Assembly (NCBI GenBank): GCA_958299035.1
Contig: CATQJL010000223.1
Location: forward strand, 1,730,359-1,794,358
Origin: Cylicocyclus nassatus
Taxonomy: Eukaryota; Nematoda; Chromadorea; Rhabditida; Strongylidae
DNA: 64,000 nucleotides
Direction of reading: 5' to 3'
The stretch's first letter is position 1, and each line of letters begins with the position of its first letter. Below the pieces are notes generated by a model. That model ran no database searches. It was not told where the DNA came from and saw nothing but the letters and a program-made list of their open reading frames with translations. Below, piece after piece: positions 23,998 through 35,181 of the stretch. A program made the translations under genes and the position numbers.

Positions 23998-24810
23998 ATA
24001 CGTCTTCAATGGAAACAAATTTTTTAGATTTCAGTCTAAAAATAAAGGAAAATGAGATAGTTTAAGTATGTATAATAAGACGGATGCTTACAACTTTGTA
24101 ATTTATAGATACCCATATAGATTGTCTAATATATCAAAACATATAACCAAAACGGTTGTAGGGAAAGTTGTTAGAATTAACAGAATTGTAGCAATTATGC
24201 GAATTTTTCCAATAAAATTTTTCAATTTTGGAATATATGTATTTTTAACGGCTGGAATGTTGCTGAAATAGTACGAACATTATGTCATGCCCCTAGGGAA
24301 ACATACATTATACGAAAGTAAGGCTTCCCTGCAGCAATACATTTTTCCTCCCATAAATAAAGTTAGAAACGAAATTAGTGACCTACTACAGAGAATCGGG
24401 GACGCGGATGGGCGGGAAAGAGCGAGGGAGGGGAGGACCAGTAATTTAGTTCATTTGCCCTTTTGTACACCTTAGACTCCTCTCGTAGCAGCACTATTCC
24501 TTCACCCTTGTGTACACTTTGAACTCCTTTTGTGTCAGCACTAAATCCCTTTTCATCTTCTTTTGAAGCCTTCCTGTGAACTACGAGAGAGTTTTTGAAC
24601 TATGAAAGGGTTTCTGAACCCGGGGGCGGCAGGAAGGCCACACATCTGGTCGAGTTCAAGCCCCGAAACCAGAGTGTGAAAAAGAAACTTGGATAGCATA
24701 TTGTTTTTCATACGCGTACTGGACTCGCACTCGCTCTGCATTTTACCAATCTCTTCAATTATCAATTTCCTAGCTCTTCTCTTCTTTATGCGGTGAGCGT
24801 CATCGAACCG
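23998..24810. other. No recognised feature
   Basis: AT-rich sequence. A 97-codon frame on the minus strand (24553-24846) overlaps the antisense of the RTE relic at its start and carries no motif. Confidence 0.4.
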
Positions 24811-25191
24811 CTTTGAGAGAATGATGTTAGGTGCGACCCGACTCACGCAAGTAAGAGAAGGAATGCGAAGCTCATACGTACCCTACGTCAACGATCAAAG
24901 ATCAGGGATTCTGCCGCATACGTCAAACAGAATAAAATCAGATGGGGCCGACACGTGATGCGTTTTGACGACAATCGGTGGACCAGAGCTGCAACATATT
25001 GGACATCGCTGGACGTCAAACGCGGAACAGGAAGACTGTCGACTCGATGGTCTGACATGTCCACGAGGTCCTTTAAAGAAGTCCTTCAGGGCGTTTTTCG
25101 TGTACCTAATGCGATGAGAAATTGGTCAACGACTCGCGACAGGGACGAATGGAGGCGTCACAGGATCCCGCTCGTGTCAAGCGATGATTAA
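24811..25191 (+). pseudogene. RTE-clade retrotransposon, C-terminal relic of the reverse transcriptase polyprotein
   Basis: The translation gives FERMMLGATRLTQVREGMRS, then after a frameshift near 24890 RSKIRDSAAYVKQNKIRWG and HVMRFDDNRWTRA, followed by DVKRGTGR...TRWSD and RDRDEWRRH, ending at a natural TAA after SSDD. This block, with the conserved HVMR-x-DDRWT, GRPPTRW and RDRDEW positions, is the tail of the RTE-type LINE polyprotein common in nematodes. Everything upstream (endonuclease, catalytic RT) is missing, so it is a 5'-truncated, frame-broken insertion. It is the best taxonomic marker for a nematode in the window. Confidence 0.85.
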
Positions 25192-25577
25192 CGGGATACA
25201 GTGATACAGGTGATATTTCGACTTCATATCAAATAGCAAGATAGAGATTTGGAATCAGCACATCAAGTCGCATCTTATGATATGCGGTTCAGTCCAATGG
25301 GCCACCTCAAAGGCAGTGACTCGGAAAAATCGGACTTTTGAGATCTCTGAGTCCCGAAGTAAAGGACCCCCAATAAGCCTAGCTAGGTGCGCCCTCCCAT
25401 AACCCCCTCTAACCACCCACAATCCCAACACCGACGACTGGGGTCCCATCGCCTCTTTTCCATCCTTCCGAAGGGCCCACTCGAGGACTCTTTCTTCAAG
25501 ACCATTCATGTCGTACTGTCAAGATCGTTGACTGGAGCGTCGTTGGAATTAGTTCATTTTGCGGCGAGAAGAAGTTG

Positions 25578-25856
25578 AATGCTCAAAATAACATACCGTA
25601 ACCTGTGCCCTTCGCGCAGGTTTTCTCGGTGGACCACACCTTTCCAGCTCCGGCTTCGCCTGCACGTGTGCCCAGCTTATTAAAAAACGCAGCGGTATGT
25701 TATTTTGGGCGGATAGAGGAACGAACACCTCAATTAGACACCGCCTCCGCGGGCTGCTGGTCCTTTCGTCCTACTGTTATACATCGTGTTGGGACCAGCA
25801 GTCCGCGGAGGCGGTGCCTAATTGAGGTGTTCGTCCCTCTACCCATCTTGAGCATT
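25578..25856. mobile_element. Small foldback element with two internal hairpins
   Basis: The outer ends AATGCTCAAAAT and ATCTTGAGCATT are inverted. Inside, AAATAACATACCG (25583) pairs with CGGTATGTTATTTT (25693). A long hairpin pairs CACCTCAATTAGACACCGCC and TCCGCGGGCTGCTGGTCC with their complements at about 25791-25835. The region is GC-rich compared with its flanks. Confidence 0.75.
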
Positions 25857-26039
25857 TAACTTTTTCTTTTGCGGCGTTACCATGTCGTGCAACATTCGTT
25901 TTATGTGTTGCAGGTAATCCAAAAAGTCGCAACGTTGTACAGCCCTTGCCCGGGAAATGTGCACAGGTTAATAAAGCGTTCACTAAAGCTTCGATTTGAC
26001 TGCATTGTGCACATCTTCATTCAAACGTTGAATTGTACA

Positions 26040-26215
26040 TGTGCATGTGTTTGTGTTGTTTATGCATGTATGTGTTTAAGTGCGTATATGTGTGTATGTG
26101 ATTGTGTGTATGTGTATGTGTGTATGTGTGTTTATGTGTGTTTATGTGTTTATGTGTGTATGTGTTCGCATGTTTATGTGTGCATGTGTTTGTGTGTATG
26201 TGTTTATCTAGTATC
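26040..26215 (+). repeat. TG-rich microsatellite (TATGTGTG)n
   Basis: Irregular ATGTGTGTATGTG-type units run for about 170 bp. Long frames on both strands here reflect the low-complexity repeat. Confidence 0.9.
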
Positions 26216-26683
26216 GAGTTGGGATCGTTCCCTGTTGAGGAAGGCCGATAATATAAGGGTGGTGGGAAAGTGTTGGGACACTTGCAGAACAAGTGCAGAT
26301 TTTTTTTAGAGACAAGATCATTAGATTCTTCAATTTTGCTTCAACTTTTGATAGATGTCAGAAAATATAATTCTCTTGCGCCCAGTATCTACGATCGGAT
26401 CATTCCATATGATCATGTGTGTCATGTACATAGTGTATATAAGGCCATTTACATGTTTATAACTCTTAAACTTGCTTAAATGCGAAGTCGATCACTTCTT
26501 CAATTATAAACTTTGAGCAGTATCCGCGCGTCAAGCACGTAAGACCATCCAAAGTATTACTGCTACAATGGGTGAAGGAATAGTCGTCTAGCCTGCGACA
26601 GTTCCTTGATGTCAGCGCTTTGAGTCAGGACATATGACCATTAGCCGTTTCGAGATCTGAGACACTGATAATTTACTTCTTAA

Positions 26684-27237
26684 AGGCAGTTCCAAGCAAA
26701 AAGTCAATTTTGAGATTTTGTGCTTACCCGGGCCTATTCGCCATGCTGAATCCGATAAACCACAATGGAGATTTTGTGCTTACCCGGGCCTATTCGCCAT
26801 GCTGAATCCGATAAACCACAATGGAGAGTGCGAAAACGCCAAAAAAGGCCTCAACGCAAGAGGGAAATCACGGGTGGGCGAGGCCGTTCAAACCGTGATG
26901 TCACTCTCCCAGGCTTTAGGAGCGATCTTCTCGGTTTATGTCATGCATTTCGCAGTTGGCTGGTGGTGATGTTAGGGCGACTAGCGAAATCGAGAAATCG
27001 CTTCTGAATCTAGGAGGGTGACGCCACTATGTGAACAGCCCCGCCTACTTGCAATTTTCCTCCACTGTTAGAGTCTTTTTTCACCATTTTCGCAATCCCC
27101 AGTGTTGATTTTCGGATTCAGCATAGCGAATAGGCCTAGGTAAGCACAAAATCTCGAAATCGATCGGGATCAGCGTATCGAAAAATCTCTGGTAAGCGCA
27201 AATTTGACTAGGTTGAGATTTGCCGAGCCACTGCCTT
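26684..27237. mobile_element. TTAA-flanked MITE (piggyBac-like target), copy 2
   Basis: It begins AGGCAGTTCC and ends CCACTGCCT with TTAA on both sides (26680-26683 and 27238-27241). Subterminal GATTTTGTGCTTACCCGGGC is mirrored by GGTAAGCACAAAATC near 27140. The terminal AGGCAG is shared with the element at 15695-16047, though the interiors differ. Confidence 0.8.
26712..26823 (+). repeat. 56-bp exact tandem duplication inside the MITE
   Basis: The unit starting GAGATTTTGTGCTTACCCGG and ending ACCACAATG occurs twice back to back (26712-26767 and 26768-26823), suggesting a recent replication slip. Confidence 0.9.
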
Positions 27238-27861
27238 TAAAACGGTAAACGGTAAACGCAAGTTTTCTAGTTACCGATCGATAGGGCTTTTTGAGCTCTA
27301 TCCATCCATACGCAGTTTACCTTAACTTTCTACGTCTCTCAAATTATAAACTAAAATATGGTTCTTTAGCCTTTTGTTGCGCCAAAAATTTGCAAATTTC
27401 AAGCGCCTTTTTTTATCTAAAAACAGAGAGAAAGCTTAAATGCACGATTACCGTTCAAAGCTTGAAGAGCTCTTTTGGATAGTAAATTACTTGCATCATG
27501 ATTGTACGGTATAGCAGCGCAAGACTGGGAGATGTTCAAGAAATTCTGTCCAAGTTTTTCGTGTGAAAGAGGACCAGTACCGCGTTACCGAAGTGATAGG
27601 CGGAGATCGCTTATGTAAGTGAATTTGAGTTGCAGCCTGTTCATTATTGATCGAAAAAAAATCTCAATGTAGAAAAGTCAAGCTGCCCCATTACTTTTCG
27701 GCCACCTTAATAATTCATCTCAAAAAACGGTTGCGAAAGCAGCGATCAGGCTCACTGCCAGGTTCAGAGCCCTTGCCAGCGCCTCCCTTTGAAAGCATCG
27801 ATCAGTGATCAGTACGAGCCAGGTTCAACTGAGAGCGGGCACTGGCGATTCTTAGGATTTA

Positions 27862-28070
27862 GGCCCCGGACAGACTTCACGCGATTTGATCGTCGCGACT
27901 CAATCGCCGACATTTCCATTCATTTTCATTTCACATTCAAAAATTTTGGGCTGGAAAAGTATCACAACCGAAATGCGAGTTGATGGGCGTGGAATGATGT
28001 TGTAATTGTCGCGATTTGATCGTCGCGACTCAGTCGCGACCATCAAATCGCGTGAAGTCTGTCCGGGGCC
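27862..28070. mobile_element. PIF/Harbinger-like MITE with TTA duplication
   Basis: The ends GGCCCCGGACAGACTTCACG and CGTGAAGTCTGTCCGGGGCC are perfect inverted repeats that continue as CGATTTGATCGTCGCGACTC. TTA flanks both sides (27859-27861 and 28071-28073). A 3-bp TTA/TAA duplication and GG-rich ends fit PIF/Harbinger-type MITEs. It is 209 bp long. Confidence 0.85.
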
Positions 28071-28082
28071 TTACAGGGTTAA

Positions 28083-28321
28083 GGACCGGGCATACATCAC
28101 GCTATTCCGTCGCCTCGGAAATTTTTCCACAAGATGCTACAAGTCCATTGCATGCTGATCATTCTGCCATTCGGTTGTGATAGTTTTCCGGCGCGACTAG
28201 TCGCTGACCGTTTTTTCCCCGGGCATACTTCCTTCAATGAAATCGTCGCGATTTGCCCAAATCTCAGCGATGTCGCGTCGCTCAGCTAAAACAAGCGACG
28301 CGACTAAATCGCTGAGATTTG
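28083..28321. mobile_element. Related GG-ended MITE, partial
   Basis: The left end GGACCGGGCATACATCACGC follows TTAA directly downstream of the previous element. A hairpin at 28258-28321 (CAAATCTCAGCGA and TCGCTGAGATTTG, enclosing GTCGCGTCGCT) probably forms its other part. A second internal end-like phrase CCCGGGCATACTTCCTTCAA occurs at 28220. Confidence 0.6.
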
Positions 28322-29110
28322 ACTTCTTTTTTGAAAGATTTTATAATCGTTTCTTTCGTTTTTAGGCTGTTTTCTTGATCAGAACTTTGGAAACCAGTCC
28401 AAAATTGCCAAAGTGTTTTGCTTCTTCGTGATTCGATGACTTCGTATCTGTTTATTATGTTCGTCCTATTCGTTCAATATGATGAAGTTAAAATCTATTC
28501 CAAATATGAAGAGTTTCAGATTTAGAGTTTGTTATGAATAAACTTCTTCGAAAAAAACTTGTTCCTCCTGCTTTGAATCGCTTGTAATAGTCGGTAATGA
28601 CCGTCATCGCATGGCAGTATCTCTCAACACCTGCGACAGGATGTGACAAGTTTGTGACACTGCAATCAATATTAGCCTCAGCGTAAATAACAATCGATTG
28701 GTCTCAGGTGACGCCAAACTTTGCGCCGAGTGCATTCATTGGACCGAAAGCGGTCGTCATTTCTAATTTTGAGTTTCATGATGTCGTGTTGCTAGCGATT
28801 TAAGTCTCTCGTTGTATCAGGTTACCACCCACTCAGCTTAGCAGCCATTTTTTCAGCCCTCATATAGCATATCTTCTCAGTCATCACAAGGCTCTTTTTA
28901 GCAAAAACAACAAATATCATCGAAATCATCTTTCGTTATTGGACAAGTGGTTTTCAGTTCTTAACGCAGGAGAGTCTAGAAAAAGGTTAGAACTTTGTAC
29001 TGTCAAACTCAAACTTTATACCATACTTTATACTTTATACTGAACATTATACTTTATACTTCGTACTGTTTTTGCACTGCATCTATTTATGGAATAGCAT
29101 TTTCATTGAA
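28322..29110. other. No recognised gene; (ACTTTAT)n-like tract near 29010-29060
   Basis: Variants of TATACTTTATAC repeat just upstream of the first supported exon of the next gene. Nothing else can be supported. Confidence 0.4.
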
Positions 29111-29112
29111 AT

Positions 29113-32095
29113 ACCCAAGGCAGCGTTTCTTTTTTCCAACTTTTTGGAAGTACGTGGATGTCCCGTTCGTACAAAGTGATTTGCGCATAGGAATTTGACT
29201 TGATTTGCCGTTGTCTTCAAAACTTTTTAGGACCGTTGACGTAGATGCTAGTGAAAAAATTACCGTGCTGCTGTATTTAACGAAGATGCTCACACACGAC
29301 ATCCTCAAGGTAATCATTTGCTGCAATTTTCCATCTGCTGGTTCAAATGAGGCGCATTCTTTTTCTATTTTTGTGTTAGCGTTTTGATGTTTTGACTGGC
29401 GGCATTTTTAGCCCAGAGGTACACTATCGAATGTTGCCCTCTGTATGCATCGAAAAAGTACGCCAAGCAAGAACTTCAGTTCCTCCCAAGTCCGTACTGG
29501 CAATCGTGAAGTAATAGCTGTCGCTAAGAAACTGTTTTATGAAATCTTAATCAAGGTATTCTTCTCTGCTGCTATAATTGGGATTGATGCTGCAAAAAAT
29601 TACACTATTTACAGGACAATTTGCTGATGAATGTCATGCGCAACATAATCTGTCGCGTCGGTCATTTGAGAAGGAAGTGTCGCTGAGTGATTTTAGGTTT
29701 ATCGTCAAGTTAGTACATTCGGTTACTTCTGACCTCTGTTTCACGCTTCACTTGCAGATAGCTTCTACCTTTGATTCCCGACATGCCTTTGGATTCAGTT
29801 GTAGAGAAAATGTGCCAAATGAGTTCTGCAACAGGTAATTAGTACAAGTGTTGGCACTGTTAAAGTACTTCCTGTTACTTCTAGTGCTGAGGCTACTGCT
29901 CACAACAAGCATATCGCTCATTACTCTCCATACTTTATCTCACAACTTTCCTTGTCGGATTCCTCATTTTACAAGGTGATTCTTGCTTTGTTTGGCGTTG
30001 CTATACGATGTCAGGCGACTAGATTTTATGCTAAATATAGTGTGCTTGTGCAGAAGGTGAAATGCGGTGAAATTTGCGCGTGACAAGTAGCCAAGTCCGT
30101 TACTACCGACATTTTGCGCGCGCGATTGGTTAGCGTCACAGTCGAAATTACTTGTTCACGCTTAAATTTTACAGCATCTCACCTTCTGTGCAAGGACACT
30201 ATATTAAGCGAAAAATCTAATCGACTGTACAGCTGTGGCTGGATATCGATTTTATTTCTTTGAACTTCGATTAGTTTAAATTGAATGATATGCTTTTTGT
30301 TCAGGGGATCGAGCATGCGGATGTTATGACATGCCTTGAGTAGAGTAGCTTTTGACAGAAGTCGGCAAGTGGTCACGACTGCTTACATTCGTAATGCAAA
30401 TTCCTACAATTCGAAAACCTTGCATCATCCTGAACCGGCGCGAAGCGGCAGCTCGGTGGCGGAACGACATGAATTACAAGACTGATATTTGAAATCTTAT
30501 GGATATCATGGCAAATTCTCTGTATCCGGACAGTGAGGTTCGTGCATTGAGTTGTAATACGAGAAACTTGTGATTGTGAAGCTTACTTGTGTCGCTGCTA
30601 AGCACATTTGGAAGAGAACTTCTTTTCAGCACACAAAAGTCGTGATGTTTGACATATGTCGAGATCAGTATATGCAATATCGCTGTATGATAGTGAAATT
30701 CTGCATTTACATTACATGCGCGTTATCTATTGTATTGTTCTTGTGGGTTATAGGGCTTCGTTTTCAAGATGTTTGGAACGAACTTAGCTGTTTGTCAGAG
30801 ACCACTGACTACTGACCACTGATGAGGTGGGGTCACGCTCTTGTTTCTTTGTTACCTCCATGAAGTCACAGGTTTCAGGCTCAATATACGATTACGTTTG
30901 AGGATACTGGAATTGTCATGGATAAAGAGGACCTTGTTGAATACCTAGGAGCAATCGCAAAGTGGTAGGAGTTCATCGAGAAGGTCGATTTTTTATGAAT
31001 CACAGACACTATCATATCAAGAGGTGAACCATAGAATAAAGAGTTTGCTGGAGCCATAATTGACCAGTTTATAGTGGGACTTTGCGTTCATGGTGTCCGA
31101 TTCGCTCGTTGTGACGAGTAGGATAGTGGGTCAGCCGGATGAAAGGACTAAAATGAACCTGGAATGAGTGATTACTTATATTTTTTCATTTACTAATCAA
31201 ATCGTCGTATTTCCAGTTTTTTTCAGAACAGTTATTTCACGGGAACCTCGTATGTACTCGCTGATGAGCCACTTGTTTTACTAACCGGTATTCGCGTCGA
31301 AATTCACACAAAACCAGGAGATGCAGCTGAATTTTGTCAAGCTGATAGAGTAAAAGAAGTTAGTTTGTCTTAGTTCAACATTAATTTCACTTGGGTAGTT
31401 ACTATGACATTCGGTGCGTGCGGCGCGCGCTTGCTAATGGCCCCAGCAGTGCGGCCCTCGCGCCTTGAATCCTTAGCGTACGGCCCGCGCGGACTATATT
31501 CTCACCGTACCACCCGCGCGCCTCCAATTCTCACACGCTATGAGCGTAGTGGGTACTCGTGTGAGGTACGACGCTGTGATTAGGCTGCTCCATCACTAGT
31601 GGAGCTGGCTTATCATTTCTTGGCATTTGAGTAATCGCAGAAACATGAGAGGTTTTCTTCTTTTACGAAGGTTATCCCTCGATACCGAATGGATGCTAAA
31701 TTTGAATTTTTGAATTTTGAGAATTCAGATCCAAATTTTCGAATTTTCAAAATTCGGGATTTCTTTTGGACTTTGAAGTTAAGAATGCCCATGGCACAAC
31801 GAAAGAAGAAGAAGCTTTATAAAAGAGCGCTTTCGACAAAGTGCGGCCCCCGCGCATTTACCATTCGGCCTACGCGCACTGCAAAGCGCCGCACGCATCG
31901 AATGTCAGAGTCTATCGAAGTGAACCGCTGCAGGTTATCGACAAGTATTCTTATTTCGTTGCTGCTCCAATTCTTCTCAACGGAAAGAGGAATGGTCTGA
32001 ATGTATTTGGACTTTGCAGCCGAAAGATGTTACCAAGAAAATACATGAGACTTTTCATAAATAAGTTATTACTAAAGAAATTCTCCTTTAGCTAA
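29113..32095 (+). CDS. Unidentified multi-exon gene (host-like exons, exon chain partly resolved)
   Basis: Several open segments are bounded by good splice sites. One ends at 29175 (AAA|GTGATT). The next, 29231-29309, begins after TTTTTAG, encodes TVDVDASEKITVLLYLTKML and continues. The next, 29412-29555, begins after TTTTTAG, is 48 codons in the same phase and ends ATCAAG|GTATTC. Introns are 55 and 102 bases. Further likely exons are 29761-29835, about 29884-29979 (phase-compatible with the previous one), 30879-30964 (ITFEDTGIVMDKEDLVEYLG), about 31075-31165, 31227-31349 and a last exon from about 31934 to the stop at 32093-32095 (VIDKYSYFVAAPILLNGKRN). The joins between 29615 and 31227 are not all in phase in my reading, so missing exons, two genes or decay are possible. 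No family was recognised. Confidence 0.5.
31416..31535 (+). repeat. GC-rich tandem repeat of about 30 bp
   Basis: About four units of the type GTGCGGCCCGCGCGCCTTGA, spaced 29-31 bp apart, form a GC-rich island in an AT-rich intron. A similar phrase (GTGCGGCCCCCGCGCATTTA) occurs once more at 31840. Confidence 0.7.
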
Positions 32096-32356
32096 AGCGT
32101 AGTTTACACAGCGTTAAGCAGCGAAATCGTCTGCACTTTCAGAGACGCTGCTATACAATTCGCTTTCTCGACCTGTTACGACGGGGGTTAGGACAATTCG
32201 TCTCAAGTATAGCCTTGCACACAACTTCTTTTTGTCGCATAAGCTGTTGCATGCTTTTTGAGCACAGGAGCAACAGGTATCCGTCTTACTGACGTCCCCT
32301 TTTCTTTTACATTTTGTCACTTTCATTTGTGCATTTTTTTTTCATTCATTTCTTTT

Positions 32357-32886
32357 TCATTTCAGCTCTGCTTGTCTCATCTCCTCAACCATAAATGACA
32401 TTTCTTCGTTGAATGACTCATGATCTTCAGTAATCATGATGTCTGGATTAGCGTTGCAGGAACTGGAAGAATTGCATTGGAATCTAACGTTCTTATACTC
32501 CTGTGCCATTAATTTTTATATCAAGTCCGTCTTTTCGATGGCATAGTTCAGAGCAATTTGTATAGTTGTCCTGACATCAATCAAAGATGAACTCAGTCAA
32601 AAACACGTAATATTATAACGGTTTTTTCGAAGAGAGATTTCTCTGACGGACAATGATAATGGAGGGAAAGTAATGCGAAAATCTCTACATGCGCAATTAT
32701 TGGTAGGACTTTGTAAGACACATCCGACTTTGAAAGTCTGGATATTTTATCAATAAGCGCCAAAAAACCTCGCACATAATAATTCCCTGCATACAAGCGT
32801 ATGCATACGCCAAATGCGCAAGCAACGAAGTGGCAGTTTCGCGGGGCTCGGTCGTCAACGTCTTTAACAGAATACGGTGCCTTTCT
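32357..32886 (-). pseudogene. Fragmentary minus-strand gene, possibly globin-like
   Basis: A 59-codon open exon (32886-32710) follows an AAAAG acceptor and ends at AAA|GTCC. It includes ILLKTLTTEPRETATSLLAH and VFWRLLIKYPDFQSRM. A second open segment to 32357 encodes TIQIALNYAIEKT, then after one in-frame TAA, MAQEYKNVRFQCN and a C-terminus rich in Glu/Met (FNEEMSFMVEEM). The pattern VF-x-LL-x-KYPDFQS resembles the B/C-helix region of nematode globins, but I see no assured proximal or distal histidine. The stop codon and the unclear joins suggest a pseudogene or an incomplete exon model. It runs opposite to the upstream gene and converges on it. Confidence 0.35.
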
Positions 32887-33984
32887 CTTTTGAAATCACA
32901 AGTTTCGGTTCGACTTTTTCAAATGATCAAAAAGCCCCTAAGATAGGAACAAAGAGATTTGTGAGCAATGCAAAGCAGTTGACCAGTACTTTAATCACTT
33001 CTTCTCGATTGAATGCAAACGAGCCAAAGATTGATATTTAAATGAAATAAATAAATAATCACTTTTTGTCAGTTAGCTGGCTCCAAGCATTGTATTTACA
33101 CTATAATGCACATTTTTGTAGGAGCCGGGCCGCAACATACATCATTCTAGAAAAAAACAATGTACAAGCACTTTTATCGAATTCACTGCATCGACCATCT
33201 GTAGGCCCTTTATGCGTTCAGGATGAAGCTCAACGCTGAAAATGGAAAACCTTATCAGTTCAAGAGTGATACAAAGTAAGAACAGAAAATCTACACCAAG
33301 GCTCCCGCTTATGCGCACTATCATCGTTGTCTTATCAATCATCATGAGCCATGACCGGTTATGTCCAGATTATCGTCCTCAACGATGGTCGTAACTCATA
33401 AGCATTGCCCACAAGTTACCGGCAACTGCTGCCGGGATGGTCGGGTTGTCGAGGTCAGCGAGTGCTAGAGAGCGCTTAACACGCAGAGAGTACTATGAGG
33501 TCTACAACGATTAGCAACCTTCGCAATATCGAAAAAGTCGGAAACCTTGACCACCCTGAAACAGTTGATAAGGCAACCTATGGCCAATCCGCTGTTTCTC
33601 AGTAAATCGGAGAAAGTCACCCTACAGCTTGTACCTTCGAGTCATTGACCGCACGGTCTGCGCAAACGTTGGGACCAAGTGCGGAAAGACTAAAATTGGC
33701 GACAGCACGAGTGGTATCTTGACAAGTCTTGCTAGGGAAAGCGTTTTACCTCGTCGCGTTCTCCTCACTGATGTCCATCCGTGCAGTCAATGACTAGATA
33801 TACGTCTTTGTAGCAGCTGTTCATGCTAGCAGCTGATGACCCAGATAGAAACGAAAGATGGGCTTCATTTCTGTTTGAAACAGATGGGACAATCAGCAAG
33901 AACACAGCATTTTTCTAGAGCGCCACTTATTAGAAATGAAGCGACCATCGCCGTTTGCAATAAAAGGGTGATTGAGAAGTCGTA
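32887..33984. other. No supported gene
   Basis: A 67-codon minus-strand frame at 33142-33345 contains an intron-like GT...TTTTCAG stretch, but the join is out of phase. No motif or long repeat is seen to 33984. Confidence 0.35.
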
Positions 33985-34191
33985 GGCCTTGGCCACACTT
34001 CGCTTTTGAGCCCACGCTCAAAAGCTCTCAAAAGCGCCCTAACTTCTCAACAAGGCCTGAACAAAAAAAACAAAAAACAAGGCCTCTCCACACTCTCTTT
34101 CATCTCTCCTCACACAATAAAGTGAAGAGACATTAGATTCGGGCGCATTTGAACGCTTTTGGACGCTTTTGAGCGAAGTGTGGCCAGGACC
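33985..34191. mobile_element. Short MITE with GGCCTTGGCCACACTTCGC ends
   Basis: The left end GGCCTTGGCCACACTTCGCT and the right end AGCGAAGTGTGGCCAGGACC are inverted repeats. AAAAGCG-type subterminal repeats follow. It is 207 bp long. The flanks read GTA and ATA, so the target duplication is not exact. Confidence 0.75.
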
Positions 34192-35181
34192 ATATATAAC
34201 GTGGACATTTTGAACTGAAGTCCTTTTACGCCAGGTCCACCTCATAGACTAAGTAAACCAGAAAAAGACGCAATCTTATTGTTAGATTGAACAAAGCGAT
34301 AATTCTGTATTAGTGAAATACCTTCTTTCTTAAATAGTAGTCCCATGACGACTTCGAGCGTGCCTCTTTCCACTAAACATCGACTCCGTCGACTCTGATT
34401 GTTCTTCATACCACAAACACAGCGAAATTGCAACACCAACAACACCAGAAACTTCAGGTTTCTGAAGTTTTTCTCAAAAGAGGCTATCTCAAATACAATT
34501 ACCGCTTTCAAAACTATTATAACAGAAAATGGTGTTGCCGAACTAGCCAAAATCGTATAATCGCAAATCATATAAACACCTGGCCTGCAGCATTTTGCTC
34601 TTTGATTTCCTTGGTCAACCTTAACGTGCTAGCCAGGGCTGGTACATCAGCTGAAGCTGTGACAATAACAATACAATACATCAACATAATCATACAATTA
34701 CATACAATACACCGACAACTGCGACAATTCAGTAATACTTGTAAGTATCTTGAGACGTGTATTATGTGCTCATTTGTGAGGATGCACGAATCGCCGAGAA
34801 AGTATGCCCATGGCCGAGTAGTTAGCGACTTAGTCGCAGCGATTTCATCGCCACCTTCATCAAGTCGCGACGACCGGAAATCGCGACGATGAAATCGCGT
34901 GATGTATGCCCGGCCCTTTAGCTTCCGTCTGAGATTAGCAACTAGCCTATAGCTGATGCAGTCTCAATCAAGTTATGATAGGTAGAAGTCTTGACTACAT
35001 ATCTGATATGATCTCTGTTGATAATCAAAACCATGAACTATTTTGATGATAAACAGCCTGTTTTATCGTTATCACGAAACCAACACGCTCAACATTCGCC
35101 TCATTTTTAATCATTAGTTTGTCTCGGTTGACAACTTTCAACTGCTAGCCCATCAAACTCTTTTCTAAGCTTTGATAGGTG
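34192..35181. other. No firm gene; right end of a GG-ended MITE at 34862-34916
   Basis: The end GATGTATGCCCGGCCC (to 34916) is the complement of the end at 28083, with subterminal CGCGACGATGAAATCGCG. Its partner end was not located. Long frames on both strands (34242-34571 minus, 34428-34892 plus) overlap each other and lack motifs, so neither is called. Confidence 0.5.

Noticed and set aside
24600..24700. tRNA-like phrase GAGTTCAAGCCCCG
   Set aside because: No acceptor, D or anticodon stem can be formed around it.
26040..26310. 146-codon frame rich in Cys/Val/Tyr
   Set aside because: It is the translation of a TG microsatellite.
32114..32326. Cysteine-rich 70-codon minus-strand frame (KTDTCCSCAQKACNSLC)
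   Set aside because: It could be an exon of the 32.4-32.9 kb gene, but no splice join in phase was found and no signal peptide precedes it.
33142..33345. Two-exon minus-strand gene with a TTTTCAG intron
   Set aside because: The only GT donor gives an out-of-phase join and a stop soon after.
34242..34892. Overlapping long frames on both strands
   Set aside because: Each is simple in composition and mutually exclusive; no motif, splice or promoter support.
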